Positions 33,579 through 46,136 are shown, counted from the stretch's first letter. The stretch is 64,000 nt of DNA from Aedes albopictus (GCF_035046485.1 NC_085137.1:446528334-446592333); one strand, 5' to 3'. Made by a program: numbers and translations. The notes: generated from the letters alone by a model not told the origin.

Positions 33579-33654
33579 CTTTTGCATAGCTGGCCTCAAT
33601 GAAAAGTACCGCTGCCGCAACCGCCACCAAAAGTACTGCCGTAGATTTCCACAT
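33579..33654 (-). CDS. First coding exon of a secreted or membrane protein gene
   Basis: Minus strand. The start codon is at 33654-33652, and 25 codons follow (MWKSTAVLLVAVAAAVLFIE, then ASYAK). This is a textbook signal peptide: one Lys, then a 15-residue hydrophobic core, with a likely cut after SYA. The next bases are AAAAG-GTGCGT, a good splice donor, so the exon most likely ends at 33579. The frame stays open to 33313, but the tail shows no domain and is probably intron. The start is preceded by a long UTR and a promoter-like region. The gene would continue to lower coordinates; I found no second exon among the repeats there, so the identity is unknown. Confidence 0.6.
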
Positions 33655-34520
33655 TCTGCTGCTGGCTGCTTGCTGTTTGCTGCTGGTAATGCTGGTACAC
33701 TCTCTGCACTTCCTGCACTGTCCCGGAGGAGGTCACAAGGCTTTCAAGATTCGCAAACGAACACGGAACACAGACACACGGACACACCACTTCACTTGGT
33801 TCGCAAGAGGGCGCTTCGTTTGTTCAGTTGTTGCACTTTTACGCCGCCTTTTTCCTTTCAGGTTTTGATGTTTTTCCTTTAAACACTTTGTGGCGCGGTT
33901 ATTTCCCAATACACTTTCCGAGTGGAGATGCTATTCCAAGATATTGTTGCTTCTTCACAAACTTCCGATTTGTTTCTTTTGCTTTAGCTGCTATTCTTTG
34001 TTCACTTGTGTGTATTTATTTTTTCGTTTCCTATCCCGGCATCGGCTTTCAACCACTTGTTGCTAATTAGAGACCTTTTGGAGTTATCAGATTTCCACGC
34101 TGAGTTAGCTCTCCGCTAGACGCCACCAGATCGTTATCTATCTCTCGTCTTTTTTCACAGCGACACAGAACACAACGGCTGAGCACTTGAACTTCACCGC
34201 GGCACAACAACCCCCCGATCTGGAACAGGTTCTTGACAATATCTGAGTTATGTTCTGCCCCCTTGTTCCGATGCAATCACCCAATCACACTCCACTTTGC
34301 ACTGGGATACGCTGGATATTGCTGAAATATCATTCCACGCACCACCTCTCCAGGTTTGTTCACCACAAGAAGAAGAAGCTGAAGATCGCACACTTAATTC
34401 CTGTTGCGCACAGTGATCGAGAATCGAAACGCGGATCGAGAGCAAAAACCGGCACCGACTAACGGGGGGAAGTTCAACAAACCAAGTCCAAGTCCAAGGA
34501 GAAATACACCGAGAATGGGT
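33655..34520 (-). other. 5' UTR of the signal-peptide gene
   Basis: About 860 bases between the proposed start site and the ATG. On the minus strand it is A-rich with CAAAG, AACAAAG and CAGCAGCA runs, typical of long insect 5' UTRs, and has few repeats of the kinds that fill the neighbourhood. Overlapping frames on both strands here have no recognisable domain. It could contain a small intron that I cannot place. Confidence 0.45.
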
Positions 34521-34990
34521 TTTCAATGCCAAGGCTTACGGAATTTATAGAGAAAGCAGCAGAGTCCGTTCCGGCTTGAACGGGCAAAAGTGGGGTCTTC
34601 CTCGTGCAGTCGGGCAGCCAGCATAAACTCTCCTCGTTCGCTCTCTACCGCACCGCGAGACCGAGCGCACTCTCACCGACCTTGGGACCGCTGCTGCTGG
34701 CTGGCTGGAGCTCTCCCGAAGCATCGCTCCACACGCGCTCCACTTCCACATTCGACTCCAACCGGGAAAAACTTGCTCGATACCGCGGAAGACGAACCCC
34801 CCGTATTCTCTCTTCGGCCCAGCGCGCCTCTCTCACTCGCGAGCTTTCAAGTTTTCGCGCGGAGAGCATCACATCTCCAGCGCGCGCGAAAACTGTGTCA
34901 ACGAACGCGCGCCGTGCGCGTGGTCTCTCGGCAAACTCTCCGCGGCAGCGTGCTCTCCGCGGTTGGGTGAGTGCTTTCTCTGTGAAGGAT
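34521..34990 (-). promoter_or_regulatory. Promoter region with TATA box and GA-rich motifs
   Basis: TATAAATT on the minus strand at 34549-34542 would place the start site near 34515-34525. Upstream, to about 34990, GC content jumps and GAGAG, GCGCGC and CTCTCAC motifs are frequent, as in GAGA-type insect promoters. The high CpG content stands out from the low-GC surroundings. The long plus-strand frame 34604-35275 covers the same DNA, has no domain, and is rejected as a gene. Confidence 0.5.
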
Positions 34991-35680
34991 GCTGCAGCCC
35001 GAACAGAAAAAAGTGCGTCTGCGGAGAAATGCTTTCTTGCTCGCGGTACCCCGCGTTCCGCCTACGCTGCCACCGGACGGATCACGATTGAATTCGACGA
35101 GGTTTGTTTTGCTGGTTTGGTATGTTACCGACCGACGATGTTGTTGGTGCGGTGCATGCTTGGTTATGCCATGGTGCTCTTTGCGTGGCGGACGAGCTTC
35201 GAGCTTCGGGGGTGCAATAAATTATGCTTGATTGTAATAATTTTCGGAAATGAATTGCCCACCACCGGGAAATGATGCGCTCGGTATGGATAATGTTACG
35301 ATGGGAACCGATTGATGGACCATTGATTGCTTTTTATTTACTGACCGATAATCACTGTCAGCACGATTTTTTTGATGTTTGTTTTGCTTGTTGATCGAGT
35401 ATTATGTAATAAAGCCCAAACAATGTATCTTGTGATGACATGATCTTATATGTTCACTGTAGTTTACGTAACTACTTATATTAATGGAATTAGAAGTTTC
35501 TAACATATAATAGAACATAATAAAGGGAGTTGGTCGTGATCTACTATACTGTACTTTGCGTTGCACTGGCAGGTAGAAGATCGATTTTTGCTGGAGGGGA
35601 GCCAGGGGGTCGACAGGGCTTGAAGATTGAATAGGGGCTAGATATATGAATAAGAACATAATGAGTTACGATGCCACCTT
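34991..35680. other. Upstream intergenic DNA
   Basis: GC-rich up to about 35110, then AT-rich. No repeats or domain-bearing frames are seen. It probably holds upstream control sequence of the minus-strand promoter. Confidence 0.35.
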
Positions 35681-37800
35681 CTCAATCTGAAGAAATTTCA
35701 CATACCCCGAAGATACAAATACTAGCAGGATACCCTAGAGAGCTCCTTAAGAAATCCTTGATATAACTCCTGGAGCAATCCCTGAAGTAATATCTGCAAA
35801 AATCGCTGGAGTAACTACTTGACAAATCTCTGAAAGAGCCCTTGATTAAAATCCTTAAGAAACTCTTGAAGTAACTTCTTAAGTTACCCATGAATCCTGG
35901 AAGAATCTCTGAATGAACTCCTAAGATTCTTCGATGAACTTCGATGAATCATTGATTTTTGATTAAGATGATTTTATAAATGAACTCCTAGAGTAATCTC
36001 TTAAAAATTCCAGGAGGAGCTCCTTTGAGAATCCCTGATTCCGCTTGTGAAAGCATTTCTAGAGGAACTCCTGAAGAAATACCTGAAGAAAGTCCTAGAA
36101 GAATCTCTGAGCTAACCTCTGCTAGAACAACTGAACGATCTGTTGGAGATAGCCCTAAAAGAACTTATGAAAACATCCTTGATCAAATTACTAGACGAAA
36201 CTATAGAACGAATGCCTTAGGATGCTTTTCATGAAACTCCTGGAGAAATGTCTGGAGTCTTCGAAGGAAGTCCTGGAGGATTCCAATTGAAAAAAAAATA
36301 AATGCTAAACTTCCTCGCAGATCAAGGAAATCGTTAAGGAATTCCTCTAAGAATTTCCCTGGGAAGTTCTTTAAAAATTCCTTCACAAATTACCACATGA
36401 AATCTTGCAGAAAGTACTCCAGGAATTCCTACAGGGTATTCTCCAGAAATTTCTTCAAGAAATTCTTGAAGAAATTTTTGGAAGTATTATTAGAGATTCT
36501 TGGAAGATTTCCTGAAGGAATTTTTGGAGGAACTCCCGGAGATATTCCAGTAGGCATTTCTGGAGGAATTTCAGAAGGTATTTATTGAAAAACCCTGGAG
36601 ATTTAGAGAAATTTATAAAAAAAAATCCCTGGTAAAATTCCAGGACGGATTCTTGGAGGAATTTTGACATAAATATTGGAGCAGGTCCTGGAGAAATTCT
36701 TATTAGAGTTCATGTTGGACTTCTTGAGAGAATTTCTGAAAAAAAATCTTTGAAGAAATTCTCGGTGGAATCCCTGGAGTTGTCCCGGGAGTATTTTCTT
36801 GAGGAATTTCTGAAGATTTCCTGAAAAATCTAGGAGGTATTCATGAAGGAATTTCTGGAGGTTTTTTTAAATGAATTTTTGAAGGAATTTCTTGAAAAAT
36901 CCCTGGAGGAATTTCTGGTGAAATTCCTGAAGGGATTATTGGCAGATATCTTAAAGGGTTCTCTGGTAAAATTCTTGGGGAAGGTACAGTAGGAGTTTTT
37001 GGAATTCCTGGAGGGATTCTTGGAAGAATTCTAGACAGATGTCGTGGAGGAAATCCTGGATGAATTCTTGGAGAATTTCCTTTTGAAGGACTTTCCGGAG
37101 AAAATTCTGGGGGAATTGCTGGAGGAAACTCTGGAGGAACCCCTGGAGAAATTTCTGGAAGAATCCCTTGAATCCTGAAGAAATCCCTGGATTAGTTGCT
37201 GGAGGAAATCTTGGAAAAACTTCTGAGGGAGCTCTGGAGGAATTCCTGGAGGAATACCTGAATGAATTCCTGGATGAATCCATGCAGGAATGCATGCAAG
37301 AATCCCTGGGGGTATTCGTGTAGAAAACCCTGGAAGAACTTCTAGAGAAACCGCTGGAAGAATCCCTGGACAAATTCTTAGGAAAATTCTTGGAGGAATC
37401 CCTGGAAAATTTCCTGGGGGAATCCCAGGAGAAATTTCTGGAGAAACTCTTGGGAAAACTTCCTTGATGAGTTTTTAGGGAATGCATGAAGAAACTCTTG
37501 GGGGATTCCCGTGGAATTCCCTGGGAATTTCTGGAGGAATTACCGAGGAACTCCTGCAGGATTTTTCGAAAAGTTTTTGAAGTAATTCCTGATGAACTCC
37601 TGTAGAATTCAAGCATAGATTCTGAATAAATTTTCGAGAAACTGCTGGGAAACTCCTGAAGAATTTCACGGGAAGTCCTGAGACATTCCCTAGGAATCGT
37701 AGAGATATTCTCGGAGAACATCACGATGAATTTCTGTGGGACTCCTGGAAGAATTTCCGAGGAACGCCTAGAGGAATTCTTGGGTAATTTCCGACACTTC
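35681..37800. repeat. Degenerate GGAATTCC short repeat field
   Basis: Dense units of GGAATTCCTGGAGGAATTCCTGAAG type. Many spacings are multiples of three, so long frames arise on both strands; the longest is a 257-codon minus frame (36951-37724) made of SRNSSRNSQGIPRES-like strings. Low complexity and the absence of any domain argue against a gene. Confidence 0.82.
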
Positions 37801-38940
37801 CAAATACCATAAAGAACATTCGTATGTCAAAGGATGCACCAGTAACACAAATACTCAACAAATAATAAGATACAACAGAGGTAATCGTGGAAGAAGTACA
37901 TCGATGAAATAAACATATACAAGAGTAGAGCTCGTAGAGCTTGAAGGTCTTAATTCCAGAATAGTTTGGATGATCTAGATCACTCAGTGAATGATGCTAA
38001 GTTATCAGAATTGCACTCCGAGGTTCTAAGGGTAGCGTAGATTATATTCCGCAAGCATTCGCTACAATAGAAATATCCCAAGATTATCTGTATTGCGACC
38101 CATACTTCAAAATACATTGGGTTCATTTGTATGCCAGTAGACACCCAAATAGCAACAAATACAGATATTCGTAATATAATGAGGTGCAACAGACACAATC
38201 GTGAAAGAGTTATGCCGATAGAGTGAAGAAAAAAACATGAGTAGTGCCTGTAGACCTTGAAGTTCCTAATTCCAGAATAGTTTGGAAAGCCTGGAATATC
38301 CCCTGAATGAACCAAAAGCATTATAGATGCGCACTGAGGTTCCATCAGCACTATAGCCTACATTCCACGAAAAATTTTCACAACTAAAGCATGGGACAGT
38401 ATGTAGATATCGTAAGCCAAACTTCAAAGTGTATTGGAGGCCCTTTGCTTTTCACATTAACTACCACAATATCAAGTTGCTCATAGAATTGTGAGGTCTA
38501 ATGGACATCAACGTGACTAAATTTCTTGAACAGAGTGAACACAAACGATGGTAGATGTTTAAGATCTTAAGAAAATGATTTCCAGAGTAGTTTGGATGAC
38601 CTAGATCACCCAATTCCCCAAGTTCCAATAATTTTCTAAGCGTGCTTTGAGGCTTTTTGAGTACCGTAGACAATATTCTGTAATCATTAATCGTGTATAA
38701 AATTTGGTTGAGAATGTTAGATTTGTCTCACAAACTTCGGAGTACTTTGGAGGCCTTAGAATAGCTCTGGGATCAAAACTTCAACAGACTATGATGGGTA
38801 GTAATTCATTGCATGTCTAGGATCAGTGAAAACTTTTGATAATTAGAAAAACGATGAAGTTTGAGCAACACATGAAAAATTTATAGGAAAATTTAAAAAA
38901 ACACGTATTTTCGCCTCCCCGCAAAAGAGGGGAGGTACCA
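37800..38940. repeat. Tandem repeat of about 305 bp, three to four copies
   Basis: The marker AATTCCAGAATAGTTTGGA recurs near 37951, 38270 and, as a variant, 38578, a spacing of 300-320 bp. Each unit also has a CAACAGA..AATCGTG block and a GAGGTTC..GTAGCCTA-like block. The last, partial unit (38650-38940) has a close copy at 45030-45320, across about 6 kb of short repeats. Confidence 0.72.
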
Positions 38941-39059
38941 TGCATTTATTAGCACAACTATTCCCCTTGACTATAAAAAAAATCCGGGGACAAATGTTTT
39001 AAAACAAATAAAATATTGCATTTCTGCCAAAAGTAGATCGTCGCGGGTGTTTACGGGTT

Positions 39060-41690
39060 AAGGAAATGGATATTGTTAGATTATCTGAAAGAACTCCTTG
39101 AAGATTCTCTAAAGAGACTCCTGAAGGATTCCATGCAGGAACTTCTGGAGGATTCCCCAAAGGAACTCCTGAAGAATTCCCTGAAGCAACTCCTGGAGAA
39201 TTCCGTTAAAGAACTCCTAGAAGATTTCCCTAAGAAACTCTTAGGCGATTTATCTACGGAACTCCTAGAGGTTTTCCCGGAAAACCTCGTGGAGAATTCA
39301 CTCAAGGAACTTCTGGAACATTACGCAAAGCAACTCCTGAAGGGTTTCCCAAAGAACTCCTGGAAAATTCCCTGAAAGAGCTCATAGAGGATCCCCTGAA
39401 GAAACTCTTAGACAATTTCCCTAGGGAGCGCCTAGAGGGTTTCTGGAAAACCTCCAGGATAATCCCCTGAAGGAGCTCCGGAAGGATTCCCTGAAAGAAC
39501 TTCTGAAGGAGTTCTTCTCTTAGACAATTTCTCTAGGGAGCTCCTGGAGGTTCCCTGATGAATTTCTGGTAAGATTCTTCTAAGGAACTCCTGAAGGATT
39601 TCCCAAAGTACTCCTGGAAAATTCCCTGAATGAGCTCCAGGAGGATTCGCTGAAGAAAATCTTAGACAATTCCTTAGGGAACTTCTAGAGGATTTCTCGG
39701 AAAATCTCCTGGAGAATTCCCTGAAGGAACTCCTGAAACATTCCCTAAAAGAACTTCTAAAGAGTTCCTTGAAGAACGTCTTAGACGATTTCTCTAGGGA
39801 ACTCATAGAAAATTTCCCGGAAAACCTCGTGGAGAGTTCTCTGAAGGAACTCCTGAACGATTTCCCAAAGAACTCCTAGAAAATTCCCTGAAAGAACTTC
39901 TGGAGGATTCCCCGAGGAAACTCTTTGACGATTTCCCTAGGGAGCTCCTAGAGGATTTCCCGGAAAACGTCTTGGAGAATACCCTGAAGAAAATCCTCAA
40001 GGATTCCCTGAAATAACTTCTGTAGGATTCCCCGACGATTTTCCTAGGCAATTCCTGGAAGATTTCCCTGAAAACCCTTGGAGAATTTACTGAAAGAACT
40101 CCTGGAAGATTCCCTGAAGAAATTCTTAGACAAGTTCCCTAGGGAACTCCTAGAGGATTTCCCGGAACACCTTGTGGAGAATTCAATGAGGGAACTCCTG
40201 GAGTATTCCCCAAAGGAACTCCAGGAGAATTTCCCAAAGAACTCCTGGAATTTTCCCTGAAAGAGCTCCAGGGGGATTCCCCGAGGAAACACCCTTAGAC
40301 CCTTAGAACTAGAGGATTTACCGGAAAACGTCCTGAAGAATTCCATGAAGGAAGTTCTGAAGAATTGCCTGAAAGAACTTCTGAAGGATTATCCGAAGAA
40401 ACTCTTCGATGATTTCCCTAGGGAACTCCTGGAAGATTTTCCGGAAAACTCGTGGAGAATCTTGCAAAAAAAAAACTCCTGGAGGATTCCCTGGAAGAAC
40501 ACCTGTAAGTTTCCCTACAGGAACTCATGAAGAATTTCTAAAAGACCTTCTGGAAATTTCTCTGAAAGAGCTCCTGGAGGATCCCCTGAAGAAACTCTTA
40601 GACGATTTTCCTAGGGAACTCCTAGAGGATTTCCCACGAAACGTCCTGGAGAATTCCCTGAAGGAACTTCTGAAGGATTCCCTCAAAGAACTTCTGAAGT
40701 ATTCCCGAAAATAATCTTTGACGTTTTCCCTAAGGACTCCTGGAAGATTTCCCGGAAAACTCATGGAGAATTCCTCGAAAGAACTCTTGATCCTATGAGG
40801 AACACCTGTAAGGTTCCCCAAAGGAACTCCAGAAGAATTTCCCAAAGAACTCCTGAAAATTTCCCTGAAAGAGCTCCTGAAGGATTCCCCGAGGAAACTC
40901 TTAGACGATTTCTCTAGGGAATCCTAGAGGATTTCACTAGGGAACTCCTGGAAGATTTTCCGGAAAACTCGTGGAGAATTTTGTGAAAAAAAAACTCGGA
41001 TCCCCTGGAAGAATACCTGTAAGATTCCCATGAAGAATTTCTAAAAGACCTTCTGGAAATTTCTCTGAAATAGCTGCTGGAGGATCCCCTGAAGAAACTC
41101 TTATACGATTTTCCTACGGAACTCCTAGAGGATTTCCCACAAAACGCAAAACGTCCTGGAGAATGCCCTGAAGGAACTTCTGAAGGATTCCCGAAAAAAT
41201 CTTTGACGCTTTCCCTAGGGAACTCCTGGAAGATATCCCGATAAACTCGTGGAGAATTCCCTGAAATAACTCCTGAAGGATTTACTGAGGAACTCCTGGA
41301 AATTTCCTTGATAGAGCTCCTGGAGGATCCCCTGAAGGAACTCTTAAAGATTTCCCTAGGAAACTCCTAGAGGATTTCCCGGAACTCCTGGAAGATTCCC
41401 CAAAGGAACTCCTGAAGGATTTCCCAAAGAACCCCATAGAGGATTTCCTAAAAAAAAAAAACTCCAGGAGAATTCTAAAAAGGAACTCCTGGAAGATTCT
41501 TGAAGTAACTTCTGTATGATTCCCCAAATAACCACTTAAAGGATTTTCCGGAGAAACTTCTGAAGGATTCTCTGGAGCATTTTCTAAATGGAACTCTGGG
41601 AAGATTGCCCAAAGAAACTTCTGAAGGATTTCGTAAATGAACTAACGAATTACCTAAAAAAAACTCGTGGAGAAAAAAATTAATGATTAA
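39060..41690. repeat. 24 bp repeat array with higher-order structure
   Basis: The basic unit is about 24 bp, GAACTCCTGGAGGATTCCCT plus four bases. In one plus-strand frame it encodes an octapeptide of the form KELLEDSL. A higher-order segment (CTTAGACGATTTCCCTAGGG, then a CTCCTAGAGGATTTCCCGG segment) recurs near 39239, 39410, 39661, 39779, 39922, 40126, 40403 and 40597, every 100-280 bp. Frameshifts break the frame repeatedly. Nothing suggests a start, splice or polyadenylation signal. Confidence 0.82.
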
Positions 41691-41705
41691 TATCCTAGAA
41701 TTTAT

Positions 41706-41880
41706 GAAGGAGTGGTGGCTTCGTAGTAGAACGGCTAGTGTAACAATGCATTTTGTCGCTTTGTGCTGTGAAGCGTGGGTTCAATTTCCGCTGCAGTAGT
41801 TGAGAAAAATGTTTTGACAGTGCCACTGGGCATGCTTATCCGGTATGTAGTACCATGTTTTCTTCTTAGAACGAATAGCT
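41706..41880 (+). mobile_element. tRNA-like SINE fragment
   Basis: The segment has a box A-like GTGGCTTCGTAGTAGAACGG and a box B-like GTGGGTTCAATTTCCGC, followed by a short body. It interrupts the short-repeat field. Its boundaries are not clear. Confidence 0.5.
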
Positions 41881-41889
41881 CACTGGAGT

Positions 41890-42618
41890 CATTTAACGTG
41901 AAGGAATCTCCGAAGGAACATCTAAAGGAATCCCTGGAGAAATTTTCGAAGGAATTCTCGAACAAATTCCTGGAGGAACCACCGAAAGATCTCCTGGAGT
42001 AATCTCTAATGCGACGCCTAGAAGAATCACAGAAGAAGAAACCCATGGAAAATAATCTCTAAAGGAACTTCAACAGGAATCTCCGATGACACTCCTGTAG
42101 AAAACTATGCAAATTTTCCTGGTAAAGTCCCAGAAAAATCTTGTTGAGCTTGTTTAAAACCTCTGAATGAACTTCAGGAAAAATCTTTCAACGAACTCCT
42201 GGATAAATCTTTGATTATAAGTAATCTTAAAGAAATCCCTGACAGACCTCCTTAGAGAAATCTCTGGAGGAACTTCTGGAGAAATAGCTGAAAAAACTCC
42301 TGAGACCCATGAGAAAACTCTTGGAGGAATTCGTGAAAAAAAAACCTGAAGAAACTCCAAATAAATCTCTTAACGAACTCTCTGCAATAGCTCTTGAACG
42401 AACTCCAGAAGAAGCCCCAGGAAAAAAAAAACTCCTGAAGTTCACCCTGAAGCGACTGAAGTAACTCCTGAACGAATTCCTGAGATAATCTCTGAGGAAA
42501 CTTCTGGAATAATCCTGTAGCGACCTTTGAGGTAGGTACCCTGAAGAAACTGCTGGAATAATGTCTGCAAAAAGTCCTGGAATAATGCCTAAAGGAAGAA
42601 CTAGAATAATCTCTGTTA
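41890..42618. repeat. Degenerate GGAATTCC short repeat field
   Basis: Units of AGAAATCTCTGGAGGAACTTCTGGAG type, continuing the field to the left after the SINE fragment. Confidence 0.75.
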
Positions 42619-42630
42619 GAACTACTGGAC

Positions 42631-42895
42631 TTCTTCTTCTTCTTAATGGCTCGACGTCCTCACTGGGACTTGGCCTGCCTCGCTTCAACTTAGTGTTCTT
42701 TGAGCACTTCCACAGTTATTAATTGAAGGGCTTTCTTTGCCTGCCATTGCATGAATTTTTATATTGTGAGGCAAGTACAACGATACACTATGCCCAGGGA
42801 GTCGAGAAAATTTTCCCGACCGGAATGGGAATCGAACCCACCGTCTCCGGATTGGCGATCCATAGCCTCAACCACTAGGCTAACTGGAGACCACT
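42631..42895 (-). mobile_element. Feilai-like tRNA-derived SINE, full length
   Basis: The minus strand starts with a tRNA-like head (box A-like TTAGCCTAGTGGTTGAGGC, box B GGTGGGTTCGATTCCC), then a body with GAAAATTTTCTCGACTCCCT, and ends in AAGAAGAAGAAG triplets. Exact 13 bp direct repeats GAACTACTGGACT flank it (42619-42631 and 42896-42908). From memory this matches the Feilai family of Aedes mosquitoes. RNA polymerase III would transcribe it; a LINE supplies the machinery to move it. Confidence 0.85.
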
Positions 42896-42909
42896 GAACT
42901 ACTGGACTA

Positions 42910-45030
42910 TATACTACATACTGGACTATATACTACATGGAGTCAAGAAGAAATCTCTGAAGCAAATTCTGAAGGAATCACTGATGCAAGTCTCTAGAGG
43001 AAGTATTGAAAATTATTTTCGTTCTACTATATGAATCCATGAAAGTACTTCTAACGGAATCCTTGAAGAAACTTCTGGAGAAACCACTGATAGAACTACA
43101 TAAGTAAAATCTGAAGAAACTCAAGTAGGAATTTTTGAAGGAAGTCTTGGAGGAGTCTCTGAAGAAATTTCCGTTGGAATCCCTAAAATAATTCCTATAG
43201 TTATCCTTGTAGAAACTTCTACAAGTATCTCTGAAACAAATTCTAAGGGAATTCTTTGAGAAACTTTTTTAACTAATCTCTTAAAGAACATGTGGTGAAA
43301 TATCTAGTTCTAGAATAAAACCAAGAAGGAATTTGGCTTGAATCGGCGGATGAAAATTTGATTCCGCTGCTGGTGCTACGCCTTTCGGCACTGATTTGAG
43401 TATGCTTGCCGTTGTTTTGGTGGAACTTGTGCGCGAGTAAAGATAGAGTAATGTTCGAAATTCATGAGTAAATGTGTATTATCCAGGGAATTTTCGCGGA
43501 ATATAATCTACGCTACTTTGTGAAACACTGAATGCAATTCTAATAACTTAGCAATATAGATTTCTGCCAAGAAATTCTCCAAGCATTCCTCCGGGAATTC
43601 TTCCAAGAGATTCTCTAGGAACTCCTTCAAGAATTCCTCTATCGTGTTTTCCAAGAAGCTCCAATTTCCTCCAAAAATTTATCCAGAAACGTACTGAAAA
43701 TCGTCCAGAAATTCTTCGAAAAAAACTACTCCGAGATTACTTTCAGGCATTTCTACAAAAATTCCTCTAGGAATTCGTGAAGAATTTTTTCAAAGAATTT
43801 CAACAGAAATTACTTTAGGAAATCCTACAGGAACTTCTTCAGCAATTCTTCGAAGAATTCTTCAGGGATTTTTTGGGAGTTTTTTTTTTTCAAGAATTCC
43901 ACCGGAAAATCTTACATGATCCTTCAGGAAACCTTCCCAGGGTCCTTCAGGAAACCTCAAGAAAATACTCTGGGATTACTCTAAGAATTCGTTCGAGAAT
44001 TTCTGCAGGGAATTCAGAAATTCCTCTGATTTGTTAAGGAATATCGCTAAACATTCCTTCCGTAATTCCTGGAGGAACTCCTTTAGAATTTTCTCCAGGA
44101 ACTCTTTCAGGGATTCCTTAATAAATTATCAGGGGTTTTCTTCAAGAATTCATCCAGGAATTCCTCCAAGACAGCAGCCTGGAATTCTTCCAAGAATCCC
44201 TCCAGGAATTCCTCGGAAGAATCCTACAGGACCTTTCCCAGGAATTTCACCAGGGGTCCCACTAAGACTTCTGTCAAGAATTCCTTCAGGAATTACGTCA
44301 GGAATATCTACAAGGATTTTTAAAAGAAACTCTTTCGTGAATTAATCCAAAAAATCTTCCAGAAATTCCTTCATGAATACCTCCGAGATTCTTCAGGAAA
44401 CCTCAGGAAATTCCCCAAGAAAATAACCCTGGGACAACCCCAGGGATTGTTCCAAGAATTCCTTCTGGTAATTCTCCTGGAACTGCCTCGAGACTGCTTC
44501 CCAGAACTTCTCCAGGAATTACTCCAAGAATTCTGTTAAAAATTCCTCCAAGAATCCCATCAGGAATTGTTCCAAGAATGTCTCAAAAAATTTATTTTCC
44601 ATCTTTCAAGATTTTTTCCAGTTATTACTCCAAAACTTCTGCCATGAATCCCTCCAAGAATTCGTCTAGAAATTCCTATAGGATATACTCCAGGATATAT
44701 TCCAGAAATTCGTCCAGCAAGTACTCCAGTAATTCCTTCAGAAATTCCTCCAGGAAGTACTCTACGAATTCCTCCTGGAATTACTACAGGAATTCCTCGA
44801 GGAATTGTTCCGGGTAATAAATACTTCAGGAATTGCAACACAAAATATTCCAGGATTTCCTCCAGGAAATACTCCAAAAATTCCTTCAGGAATTGCTCCA
44901 GCATTTCTCCAGGGTTTCCGCCAAGAATTGTTTTAGAAATTATTACAAGGAATATTCCAGGAAATCCTCCAGGAATTATTCCAGAACATGAAAATTAAAA
45001 AAAAACTTTACATGAATTCTTCCAGGAAGA
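42910..45030. repeat. Degenerate GGAATTCC short repeat field
   Basis: GGAATCTCTGAAG-type units to 43310, unassigned sequence at 43320-43550, then a dense block at 43560-45000 in the opposite orientation (TTCCTCCAGGAATTCTTCCAAG). Frames such as 44031-44345 and 44560-44904 are repeat by-products. Confidence 0.78.
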
Positions 45031-45320
45031 AATTCTAGGAGTGCTTTGAGGCATTCTCAGTATCGTAGTCTATGTTCTGTGATGATTCACCGTGTATAAA
45101 ATTTGATATAGGATGTTGGATTTGTCACACAAACATCGGAGTACTTTGGAGGCCTTAGAATAGCTCTGGGATCGAAACTTCAACAGACTATGATGGGTAG
45201 TAATACATTGCATGTCGAGGATCATTGAAATCTATTGATGATTATCAAAACGATGAAATTTGAGCAAACACATGTAGAATTTATCAAAAAATACAAAAAA
45301 GTCGCGTATTTTCCACTGTA
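45030..45320. repeat. Dispersed copy of the 305 bp repeat unit
   Basis: Closely matches 38640-38930, including GGAGTACTTTGGAGGCCTTA and TCAACAGACTATGATGGGTA. It stands alone here, at the right edge of the short-repeat field. Confidence 0.8.
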
Positions 45321-45475
45321 AAGGCTAGTTCTGTAACTTTGGTAACGCACACACGCATCGGAGACCAATACTTGTTAGGACCCCGCGCTTAGTTGGCGAA
45401 TGTCGCTCGTTTATCGCTTAGGCTTTATAGAACATCACGTCTGTCCTTTCCACAACTGAACTATACTATTCATAA

Positions 45476-46136
45476 CACAGCGCAACATTTTTTGTCTCAA
45501 GAGCAAACTTATGTGTCTCCGAAGGATTTTGGGCCGCTGAATCCGAATCCGGGCTCAGATTTGCTCTAACACGTCACAATTCTGAGCTACACCACAATTT
45601 ATAGGACAAAATATGCGATTTTGGGCATTTTTGTCTGCAAGCCATTAAGCTTGGAAATATTTTTTTAAGCAATCAAAAGGTTAATTGGTCAATTAACATC
45701 TAAATTAACGACTCATGCCAAATATTTCATTTTACTTTATCAAATTTGATAGATTTAAGCATTTTATGCTGGTATGAAAACTTGCATGCAACTTTTGGAG
45801 GATGACTTGTATGGGAAACATCGTACCTAGCATAAATCGCTTAAAACTATCAAATTCGATTTGGTTAAACGAAATATTTTGCATGAGTCGTTAATTTAGA
45901 TGTTAATTGACCAATTTACCTTTCGATTGCTTGAAAAAAATATTTCCTTGCTTAATGGTTTGCAGTCAAAAAAGCCCAAAATCGCATATTTTGCCCTATA
46001 AATTGAGGTATAGCTCAAAATTGTGACGTGTTAGAGCAAATCTGAGCCCGGATTCGGATTCAGCGGCCCAAAATCCTTCGGAGACACATAAGTTTGCTCT
46101 TGAGACAGACAAAAAGTTATTTTTTGTTACGCTGTG
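45476..46136. mobile_element. Foldback MITE, 661 bp
   Basis: CACAGCG ends are inverted copies of each other. The arms (for example CTTATGTGTCTCCGAAGGAT at 45509 and its inverse at 46071-46090) pair along about 310 bp each, with a short loop near 45790-45830. I found no exact target duplication. Non-coding. Confidence 0.85.

Noticed and set aside
34604..35275. 223-codon plus-strand frame in GC-rich DNA
   Set aside because: No domain, Arg/Ala/Ser-rich as expected from high GC, and overlaps a better-supported minus-strand promoter.
36951..37724. 257-codon minus-strand frame
   Set aside because: Composed of degenerate short repeats (S, R, N, F rich strings) with no domain; frames of similar length appear on both strands of the same repeat type.
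39073..39375. 100-codon KELLEDSL repeat frame as a gene
   Set aside because: Frame breaks repeatedly along the array, with no promoter, start context or related protein that I can name.
38640..45320. LTR pair (copies at 38640 and 45030)
   Set aside because: Copies are part of a 305 bp tandem repeat, lack TG...CA ends, and enclose only short repeats.
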